Part shown: in pieces, positions 53,501 to 62,474 of the stretch
Numbering within the stretch: the first letter of the stretch is position 1
How the letters are laid out: every line of letters starts with the position of its first letter
NCBI GenBank assembly: GCA_028564705.1
Contig: JAPXFQ010001532.1
Coordinates: 248,001-312,000, forward strand
Source: Apricaphanius iberus
Lineage: Eukaryota; Chordata; Actinopteri; Cyprinodontiformes; Aphaniidae
DNA: 64,000 bases
Reading direction: 5' to 3'
Position numbers and translations under genes: made by a program
Notes under the pieces: model-generated
The model's database searches: none
What the model saw: the letters and a program-made list of their open reading frames with translations, nothing else
What the model was told of the DNA's origin: nothing

Positions 53501-54320
53501 TACAAAGCTCACATTGGCATTGTCTGTTGGTTCTGGAGGAAGAGAAGAAGCTTTTGGCTCACTATCAATGGTATCGTTTTACATTTACATGAAATATCTG
53601 TACTATTTGCTTTTATTTTGTGTGTTATAGTACACAGCACTCACTTGGTAATTCAAACCTTGACAGGAAGCGCTGGAAAAAGTTTTTGCATGGGTCCGGC
53701 ATGGTAACCGTCCCAAACTCTGACACCACAATGCGGTTCTGTTCCTTGTTGGATTGGTAGCTGTCGCTTGACAGAAAGCGGCTCTTGTAAGTAACCTCTC
53801 CGTTTGATATTTTGAACTGGTGCAGGAGAGCCATCCCATCAAACCAGTGGTTGAACCTATGGATGATGGAGAGACCAGAAGAACAACCTGTTAGTCTCTG
53901 CAGCATTCCATGGAGGAACAGCTAAAGTGCAAACCTTTTCACAGACATTTTCTGCATCATACAAAGGGAAACCCAGATGTTGCTCTTACCTGTGGTTACC
54001 TATCTCAAACTTTCCTGGCCCATTTCTCAGGAAGTTCCCATTGATCCAGGTTGGGATAGTGCCGATGATGTCAGTGCTGATGGGCTCAGGATTGTCTTCC
54101 ACCGAGGTTATAATCTTTTCAATGCAAGGAAGCCCACAAACATCCGTGAAGTGCTTGGGATTCTTGCCAGATTTGGACTTTTTCTCTCCTGTGGGTAGAA
54201 ATCAGTAAACATACATGCAAATCTTTATGTTCTTTTATTATGACATAATCTATATTTGCAGAGCTTGTAGTTTTTTAGCCTACCTGTGGATCTGCTCTTT
54301 GGAGGTTTGAAGGTATCCAT
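50558..54320 (-). CDS. bco2: Beta-carotene oxygenase 2 (BCO2), complete
   Basis: Twelve coding exons on the minus strand: 54320-54284, 54188-53990, 53856-53645, 53532-53417, 53066-52964, 52864-52736, 52324-52164, 52082-51915, 51417-51280, 51155-50973, 50899-50789, 50674-50558. They sum to 1674 nt, 557 codons with stop TAG, with GT/AG borders and matching phases. The protein is a carotenoid cleavage oxygenase; in this family four His hold Fe(II), and here they are His203 (NGATAHPH), His263 (KPSYYHSF), His334 (STFHQINAY) and His550 (PYGFHGTF). [14 protein letters not shown] and [12 protein letters not shown] are further signatures and resemble BCO2 more than BCO1 or RPE65. BCO2 cleaves carotenoids eccentrically at the 9',10' bond, usually in mitochondria. 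The start is chosen because an in-frame TAG lies 14 codons upstream. It is convergent with tex12. Confidence 0.92.
52865..52963 (-). other. bco2: Stop-free 99-nt intron of bco2
   Basis: The intron between coding exons 5 and 6 has donor GTATTTCATA and acceptor ATTAATGACAG-like end TTTAATGACAG. It is 99 nt long, a multiple of three, and contains no in-frame stop, so the reading frame runs unbroken from 53066 to beyond exon 6. Retention would add 33 residues between YSTKG and AYYNI. Confidence 0.85.
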
Positions 54321-55815
54321 CGTGATGCTGCTAAATCCGTTGTTGTTCCTCTGGTGCTTCTATTTCTTCAAGATGGCTTTGCAGTTTTATAGTCTCCTTC
54401 TGACTGTGACACACCTACAAAAGAACATATCTGTCAGTGATACTAATTCAATGCTTGCATAAGCCTGTAAGAAAGAGTAGTCCTTTGTTCTCAAAAATAA
54501 GATCAGTGGTTATTTTTTTATTTTTTTTACAGAACTAATGAGAGATGGTCTTGTCAAATGGAAAATAAGTGGATCATTTCAAACAGTTAGCTCTTTATTA
54601 GATTTAAGATTCTCAGATCAAGGTCAAAACAAAATATTGAAAGCAGTTTTTAAATCATATGTGCACAAAATACAGTTTATGTAAAAGATTTCTTACTCCT
54701 TTTTTGATTTCTTTACATTATAACCACAACATGTAAACCAATTAATAATCTGTTCATTTATGTTTGTTTCCATTGAGTCAATACTTTATAAAACCCCTTT
54801 CTGTTGCCATTTAGAGCTGATCACTATGGCCTCCGTACTGTATTGTGTTGTATTGTGATTGTGTATTATAATCTGAAGCATGTGCTGCAAAAATATTGTG
54901 AAATATGCTTTTATATATCTCAAAATGACTGTTTTAGAACAATTTCACTTACCAAATATAATGGGGCAAAATGAGTAGTGAGCCACCAATTGTGCAAGTT
55001 CTCCCCCTCACATATATGACCTCAGCTTCTTCTTCTGCATGCCTACATGTCTCCTCTACATGGCTCATAATTATTAGGACTGGAGTGCAACATTTGTTAG
55101 CTTGCTTATATTTCAAGTGTTGAACTTCCATTTAACATGCTAATGTGAGCCCTCGAGTTTCATGCCCTAAACTGGTCCATTTTATATCATAACCTATTTT
55201 TAATAAAATTATGTCATTTTAACTTTACATGTTTAATCCACAACAGCCCACTGTTCTGTAAAGCCTTTTAATTCTGAGTATTTTTCAAAAAAAAATCCAA
55301 TTCGGTGAAAATAATGGTTAATCGCTTAACAATGTGGATCTACATTATTATTTACAACACACCCCTTAACAACATCAGAATCTGTATTTTGATAGATTGC
55401 TACCTCTGTAATCAGTCCCTGAGTAGACTGTGCTCTCTCTTACACTTCCTCCATTTCCGCTAAACTCGACTGCTGCACCTGTCACAATAAATAAAAAAAT
55501 TCTGTAAAGCCTTTAGTGCATTTGATTTGGATAACAAATTTTACTTAAGCAATTAAGATATTTTCAATGGCAAAACATGCATGCTTAATTAATATTACTT
55601 TCATTCTATTCTTTCAACTGTTTTCTTTTTTTATTTTTTGTCTTGCTTTTGGAGATAAAATATTTAACTGGTCACACTGTTATTTGGACACAGAAAATGG
55701 TTTCAATGGACTGCTGGTTTACAAGCCAGTTCCTTCCCTACCAAGAAGATAATTCCTCTCATGGCTACTGACCCCTGACTCTGCATCTGAAAATAAATCA
55801 CTATTAAAAATAGTC
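54321..55815. other. bco2 upstream region
   Basis: Between the bco2 start and the inverted repeat I see no coding sequence. Untranslated exons and the promoter of bco2 must lie in or beyond this interval, but no TATA box or CpG cluster stands out. Confidence 0.4.
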
Positions 55816-56046
55816 AAAAGTCTCTAGATGTGAAATTTTCTAAAATATGTAGTAACAAAAAATAAATGAAAACACAGAGATCTAGAACGTACTGTATTTA
55901 AGATGCCAATCAAAAAACATCAGAACATGCCTACAGAATCGACACAGAAATGTTGATACAAAAATAAAAATAGTGTCTCAAAATATCAGCCAATATTTGA
56001 AGTAATACAGAACCCTGCTTGATGCAAAGTATATGACCCATAGCTC
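55816..56046 (-). repeat. Inverted duplication, left arm
   Basis: Reverse complement of 59636-59868; shared stretches include TCTGTATTACTTCAAATATTGG (in two parts), CAGTACGTTCTAGATCTCTG and TTAGAAAATTTCACATCTAG. On the minus strand it follows the stop of the CCDC106-like gene, so it could be that gene's 3' UTR. Confidence 0.85.
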
Positions 56047-56702
56047 TTTACATCAAGTGTATCACATGTGTGATCATTAAAAAAACATTTTACCATATAC
56101 AAAAGAAACAAAACTCTAATCTTTCTTTGTTTTATGAGGAATTAACTTCCCTGAAGACTTATAGGCTATTTCTTGATCTGCACTGATTGCTTCAGCACAC
56201 TGTGTAGCAAAAAATGAAAGTTTCTGTCCTTGCTTGTTTTTTTCTAAGTCTTTATACCTCTTAGGTGCAACAATGAATAGCTCAGCAATTGGAGCAGTTG
56301 CCACAATTGTGTTCCGGTCCACTCCAAGACATTTAAAGGCAGCAGACATGGTATCTCCTCTTTTGAACAGCCTCAAAATCTTGTTATACCGGGTGACCAC
56401 TTGCTTAGGATTCTGGACTGCAAATGAGAGAACATCCCTCTTGTTCTTGGTTTTAGGTCATGTTTCTTGGACTTGTTGTGCTTTTTTGCTTTGCCCTTCT
56501 TCGTCCTCTTCTTCTTGTCTTCCTCTGATGAAGTTGTGCTCATGGAGAAGTCAGAACTCTCATTAAAAGACCCATCCGAGTAAATTGAAGACATGGTACC
56601 TCACTGGAATCCTGGACAGAACTTGTGGGTTATTTTGAGAGAGCTAGTAAAACAGATAAAAAGACAAAACAGACAAAATTACCAAACAGAATGCTTATGT
56701 AA

Positions 56703-57402
56703 AAGGGGTGTCACGATTCTCCAAATCCTTGATTCGATTAGATTTTTGACTTTAGGGTCACGATTTGATTCGATTCTCAAATTAAAAAAATTATTTACCA
56801 TAAAAGTGTAACCGTCTTGTTTAATAGCAAATTATTAGAAACAGAGAGTGGCTGCCATCTAGTGACTCTTTATAGGTACTGCAGAACAACTGGATACTCA
56901 ATAAGACCGACCGAGCATAATGCAGCTAATAGTGGAGCTGTTGTTTACAATGCGAACGTGGACTTAACTCGTCTGGAACTTAAAATTTCCTCACTGGGGA
57001 TTTGAGAGTAGAAGGAGTGGCTTTATCCAACGCTGCTTCATCAGGGTCGAGCCGTAGCTAAGCTTTAGCTACTTGCTAGCATCAGCTAAAATGCTCTGTA
57101 GATGTGTGCTCTGATCACGGGGGATGTGACACAGGCAGTTAAAACGTTACCAGCTGGTGTTGTGAGTTGTAGGAGAACTAGTGAGAGTTATTTATTAGGG
57201 AAAATGCAATGTGTGGTTCCTTGTGATGAGGAAATCTGAGTAAATAGACGGTTGCCTGCTAACTGTTGCTTTGGAGTCCTGAGTGGGACGCACATTAAAC
57301 AGGAGGAGGAGGTGATTGCGATCCTCTTTTGGATTTCGATGCCTAAGGTTGTAACGTAATTTTGATCGATTTCGATACAAGAACGAGATCGTGACACCCC
57401 TA
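56703..57402. mobile_element. Non-autonomous hAT element (700 bp)
   Basis: The ends AAGGGGTGTCACGATT and CGTGACACCCCTA are flanked by exact TTATGTAA copies at 56695-56702 and 57403-57410. It is a relative of 26054-27595 without the nested insert, in the intron of the CCDC106-like gene. Confidence 0.88.
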
Positions 57403-57479
57403 TTATGTAAGTGCTCAAGCAGAGGATGTATGTGACAAGCTATGTAATTTTTTTCAGAGTTGACTTACATGCTGCTAAT

Positions 57480-58981
57480 TAGGGCTGCAGAGATTAGTCG
57501 AGTAACTCGATTTACTCGATTCCAAAAATAGCTCGAGGCAAAAACTGTACCTCGAAGCCTCGTTAAAATCCTATGATGTGCACTGTACGCGCAGAGATCT
57601 GATTGTTCCACATGGACCGTTGTTCTGTTCGCACCTGTGCAAAGCACAACAGCAGCGCGTGATACAGTTTGAATTTAGGTGGCGCGATGGGAGTAAAAAT
57701 GCCCATAAACGGCAGAAAATGTGTAAAGTTTGGGATCGCTACATTCTGAAAAAAAGAACAGAACAAAGTACAGAGTATTTACTACAAAGTAGAGCTAGCA
57801 TACCACAGCAGTACGAGCTCAATGATCCAGCATCATAACACATCCATGAGATTTTTCATCAAGCGGTGCTGAAACATAACATAACGTAACCTGAACCCTT
57901 ATACGTTGATGTTCACTAATTTTAATACTGTATTTGTAGCGATGTCATGATGCTGGTTGACGAGATATGATGTTTAGCTTTCATATATTTGGTAGTAAAC
58001 TTATTCATGCTCCATCGCAAGAGAGCCTTGTCCACGCGTACACAACACAGAGATATTTTTCTACGGTTTGGCCTATCATCCACACGTAAACGCAGATTTT
58101 CGGCACAAAAAACAAATCTTAAAAAAAAAAAGCTCTGGCCAAAGTGGAGAACTGCGTTTTCTCTGTTTTTAGTATCTGCTTGTGGACGGATGAAAACAGA
58201 GTTTTAAGTGCCGTAACGTCTCTATCTGCGACAAAAAATGCTCCAACATCAAAGTTACAGCATCAAAAATCACCAAATTTCATGCTGCGCTGCAACCAAA
58301 GTAAGAAAAAATATATATTTTCTCACTTTCTCCTGACATAGAGACTCCTGTGAGTGTTTAGAATTAATAATAATTGATTATTCCTAAACGTTCAGTGCTG
58401 CTGAGCAGGGGCATATCCAAGAGGTGAATAAAGTGGGGCTAAAGGGGCCTAGGGTGGGTTTGGGACTGTAGGGCCAAAATAAAAGCAGAGATGTTCTTCT
58501 AATGGGGACCCAATCTGAGCTGGTCACATTTTAGAGTTTTCAACTGTTAAAAAGACATTTTGTCATTTTGTTTTACTAAGGTTTATGTGACAATGCCGTC
58601 TAAAACTCTGCTTGATTTTCAAACAATTTAAGTGACTGGCGAAGAAGAAAATCACAAAAACATTACAACTTTTCACAAGAGCTTTTTCACAAAAAAGTGG
58701 ATGGACCATTTAGTTTATTAACTTAGATTATTGCTGTTGACTGTTATTTTGTCAAGTAAATAAATACCGTAAATGGGTTTAGTTTTAGAGTTGGAGTTCT
58801 CTATTTTCTTGAGAGATAACAGGAACATGCTTGATCATTTTACAGCCACAAAATTTTTCGTTATGCATGATTTGTTTTGGTTATTTAAAAACGTAAAAAA
58901 ATGTATTTGATTAATCGATTAATCGAATTGATAAGGTGCCGGATTAATTGATTACAAAAAGAATCGATAGCTGCAGCCCTA
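57480..58981. mobile_element. hAT element (1.5 kb) in a CCDC106-like exon
   Basis: The terminal repeats TAGGGCTGCAG and CTGCAGCCCTA are perfect over 11 bp, and CTGCTAAT flanks them at 57472-57479 and 58982-58989. Subterminal AGTCGAGTAACTCGATTTAC and ATTAATCGATTAATCGAATT support a hAT. A remnant reading KMCKVWDRYILKK at 57715-57765 may be the start of a BED-type zinc finger of the former transposase. No catalytic part is left. Confidence 0.88.
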
Positions 58982-59269
58982 CTGCTAATTGCTCCTTTAG
59001 ATAGTCCCTTTCTTTGGTGAGCTCATCAATCTTATCCTTTTGCCAGTCTAGCCTCATCTTACACCAACTCTTCAGATTTTCTTCTGTCTGTCAGCTGTGC
59101 AGTTGGGGCAACAGTCACACCTAGAGAAAATAAAATAAAAAATGAGACCTGGCTATAAATAAAACAAATAAATAACCAAATACAATAATAATACTAATGT
59201 ACACTTTGTAGAATTTAAATAACAGTAAAAGCATTGCAGTGATTAATAAATAGCCTACAGTGGTAACTG

Positions 59270-59640
59270 TGGGTGCCTGGGTACCCCCCAGGTAGTGCCT
59301 GGGTGGAGGTGGGGGTGTCATTCCTCACTCCTCTGGGCGCCCTGGGTTGGTGCCTTGGCTGCTGCTGCTGATCTGCTGCCGATGCAGATGGCTCCCATGA
59401 TTGCGTTTCCTGGCTCATCTGTACTCAGCCCACTGTTTTTTATTTATTTTTCAAGTGTGTGTGTGTGTATGGCTGATGGGTTGGAAGGGGGGTGTAGTTC
59501 TGATGATGATTTTATTTTTGGTTTTTGAACGGGGGGTTGGGGGTTTGTGGGGTCATTTTAAATCTGTAAAGCACTTTGAGAAACCATGTTTGAAAAGCGC
59601 TTTATAAATAAAGTTTGATTTGATTTTATTAAAGAGCTGC
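59270..59640 (+). mobile_element. LINE 3' UTR with tail
   Basis: The plus strand carries GTGCCTGGGTGGAGGTGGGG, CTGCTGCTGATCTGCTGCCG, then AAATCTGTAAAGCACTTTGAG, AAAAGCGCTTTATAAATAAA and a TTTGATTTGATTT tail. The first part recurs in inverted orientation at 42110-42250. Confidence 0.7.
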
Positions 59641-59868
59641 AGGGCATATACTTTGCATCCAGCCGTGTTCTGTATTACTTCAAATATTGGCTGATATTTT
59701 ATGACACTGTTTTTATTTTTGTATCATTGTTTGTGTGTCAATTCTGTTAGCATTGTTCTGATGTTTTGTGATTGGCATATTAAAAATACAGTACGTTCTA
59801 GATCTCTGTGTTGTCATTCATTTTTTGTTACTATATGTTTTAGAAAATTTCACATCTAGAAGTAGGTT
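59636..59868 (+). repeat. Inverted duplication, right arm
   Basis: Partner of 55816-56046; about 85-90 percent alike by eye. It begins right after the LINE tail at 59640 and ends near 59868. The pair encloses the CCDC106-like locus. Confidence 0.85.
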
Positions 59869-60498
59869 ATTAGGTATATATAGTCCCCACTTTAGATGAG
59901 CTCATGCGAAATACTGCAAAATAGCAGCTGACTGATGTAATCCTGATATTTGGTGTTTATAAAACATCTAGTATGAAACTAGTATGTGTTGTACATGAAG
60001 AGTTTATAGTATGATTTAGGGTATATCAACCATTTACTTGCCTTTTACCAATGGCTTTGTAGACCATTGAAGATCCTGAAATAACTTGTTTGTAACTGAT
60101 GCAGAGTAGTTAATAAATTATTAGTCATTTTTAGAACAAGAAAACCCAATTAATAAAAAGTGTTGTACATCAGCTTATTCATCATGAATAAAGCGTTTAA
60201 TGTGGAGCTTGTTAACTTTTAACTAATTATGAGATACTTTGTAGATGCATTAGCGTTTATTAATTAACCATTAACTAATGCTTAACAGATTATTTACTAT
60301 GGCTTAATAGTGTGCACTTAAAATAAAAAGTGTTGCCCAAAGGTTCTACCCGGCAGGTAGGCTAAAGTTTGGGGTTACTTTGTCAGGAGATCACATAGGT
60401 ATTGATTCATTTTCTGTGGTGTGTGGAAATTTAGCAACTGTCCCTAACCAAAACAGCTGTCTTCAAGAGCGAGCCTTCGGCTGCGTTGTAGCCGCTCC
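59869..60498. other. Unassigned sequence
   Basis: AT-rich. TTAACTAATGCTTAACAG and CACTTAAAATAAAAAGTGTTGCC at 60270-60340 look like parts of an interspersed repeat whose ends I cannot define. Confidence 0.35.
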
Positions 60499-60585
60499 AT
60501 GAGCGCAGCTCTCGGTGAGATGTTGGAGGGAGTCTCCGCTGTAATGAAACAAATGTGTGTCAAATATCCAACTAACTTCACTGTG
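60499..60585 (+). CDS. Candidate first coding exon of an unidentified gene
   Basis: A GC-richer stretch (GCGAGCCTTCGGCTGCGTTG) leads to CTCC-ATG-A, 29 codons starting MSAALGEMLEGVSAVMKQMC, and a consensus donor GTAAGT at 60586. No downstream exon is recognisable before the window ends, and I do not recognise the protein. It could also be a short untranslated or chance exon. Confidence 0.35.
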
Positions 60586-60849
60586 GTAAGTTTGGCATGT
60601 TATTTGGAGAAACACATTTCAGATTACTGCTAGTATAAGTTATCTACGTATATATGCTGACTTTCACGAGAAGATTCGTTGTGACTGATGGAGGTTATTT
60701 TTCTACAAGTGGAGAGGGCGGTTCTTTGCTGAAAAAAATCATAAAACTCTTCTATACCTTTAAGACCTTCACAGAACATGAATGCTAAAATTAAACTCTA
60801 CAGAGGTGGACTCTCTTTACCAATCAGGTGACTCCATTTTGAACCACTT

Positions 60850-60935
60850 TGTGTTGGTTTATCACATTAAATCATAAAAAACAAAGTTAAGTTTGTGTTT
60901 ATAATCTGACAAAATGTGAAAAAATCCAGATTTAT
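60850..60935 (+). mobile_element. Tc1-like 3' remnant
   Basis: TTTGTGTTGGTTTATCACATTAAATC, GTTTGTGTTTATAATCTGAC and AAAATGTGAAAAA are in the order seen near the 3' end of a fish Tc1 family; the terminus is lost. Confidence 0.45.
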
Positions 60936-62474
60936 AAATACTTCTTTGGCAATTATATATTTCTTGGATAGAAAACCCTAGACACGTTTTCTTTATGGCT
61001 TGGTTTTCCCCAGATGGTTTTTCCAAGTTTAGGAAAAAGAAGAATGTTGTTCTGATACCTAACACTTACCCGTGTCACCCTCTGAAAAACTGCCATTCAG
61101 TAGAAGGAACGCTGAAGGTTCGGTCCTCTCAAAGGCAAACTTTTGAGCAGGACATGTGAATTTTAGGAACTAAGCATTCCCTTCACAGTGGCTGGAAATG
61201 ATACAAACGTCTATCCCCCTTTGTTTTCTACTGTTTTATTGAAGCGAGCAAAATGAATTACAGTAAAATGCTTTTTTAGTTACCATATATTCAGCATGAA
61301 ACTCATGACATATGCAACACCTTGGATTCAAACCAAACCTAAATGTTTGCTTATTGGCTTTACCCACTATAGGTTTGTGTCATTTTAATTTACAAAGTCC
61401 ATCTGTGTTCCGTGTTCTATTGAAAGGAATTAAAGAGCAAAGTGGTTTGTACTTAGTTTCCCCTTCAATGTAACATACAAAAAAGAGCTTTGTGCTTAGT
61501 GGGATGAAGTTTTTAACTTAAACAGGCCTATCTATGTTGAGATCAAGAAAGAGTAATTAGCTATTTAAAGGTAATATCACCATATTTACAGATAGTATGG
61601 TAACGTGAAACAGTCAAAACCAAAGTACGCTCTCTTTTACTTCTGGAAATTTAAGTTACAGGATGTGATTATAATGTGATTTTTATGACTGGGTTCTCTA
61701 ATATTTTAAATGTAACCATTTGGGTACAAAAACACAACAGACTGATTCAACAAACATGAAGCCCAAATATAAAAGTTGTGCGTAAACAAGTGCACCTTTA
61801 ATTGTATTGCTTTTAGAACCATCCTTAATGGAATTAACCCAACATTGTTTTCCATCTAACTTTATTATCTCTCATGTTGCTCTCTACAGACTGATCAGTT
61901 TTTTTATTACTCATGGGCATTCATTGGTTGACTGTTTTGCTCATAGCATGCCAGTCTTATTAAGGTGTGGACTTTGACTGGACCATTTTCAGCCATTCTG
62001 TTGCCTGTGTTTTTGGGATTGTTGCCCTATTGCATGGCCCAGATGTTGCCAAGCTTTAGATATCACTGGCCTTAACTAGTATAGTAACTTGGTAGACACA
62101 GCGGTTCAACCTAATGACTGTAAGCTTTCAGGTCATGTGGTCACAAAACGAGCCTGAATCATGACCCTTCCACCACTAATTCATGAAACTGTTTTCAGTT
62201 ACTTTGACAATCTTCCCGAAAAAGTCACTCTTGTCCATATTTTATGTAATGGTTCTGTAATTAACTTTACCTACCTATGTTAAACAAGGCGTGTAGAAGA
62301 TTAGAAAGAGCTCTTGATTGTTGCCATTTTATAGCATTGTTATAGTCTGAACCTGAGGTGAATTTGGTGGAACCACTGCTCCTGGAAAGAATGACAGCTG
62401 TGTGAAAGATTTTCTATATGCAATCTACTCTTACTCTCTTTGTAGGAAGTGTTGTGCTGTTTGATGAATGGAGA
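60936..62474. other. Mostly unassigned; decayed Tc1-like interior
   Basis: Around 61960-62180, GTGGACTTTGACTGGACCATT, CCATTCTGTTGCC...TTTTTGGGATTGTTG and CATGACCCTTCCACCACTAA recall a minus-strand Tc1 transposase region, but no frame is left. The rest shows nothing. Confidence 0.35.

Larger units (their letters stand above)
56116..59120 (-). pseudogene. CCDC106-like gene, disrupted by a hAT insertion and frameshifts
   Basis: The upstream exon (59120-58990 and 57479-57469) encodes the coiled coil ENLKSWCKMRLDWQKDKIDE and LTKERDYLKEQLA after the acceptor TTTTCTCTAG. Bases 57480-58981 are a hAT insert. The following exon (from about 56599) encodes SSIYSDGSFNESSDFSMSTT, an acidic/Ser part and a Lys-rich part. 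After a one-base frame change near 56430 comes the conserved end DVLSFAVQNPKQVVTRYNKI, LRLFKRGDTMSAAFKCLGVD, RNTIVATAPIAEL, stopping at 56116. This matches the fish CCDC106-like family (coiled coil, basic linker, RYNKIL...VDRNT...APIAEL). A second shift lies near 59085. The frame breaks and the insert argue for a dead copy; the role of the family is poorly known. Confidence 0.62.
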
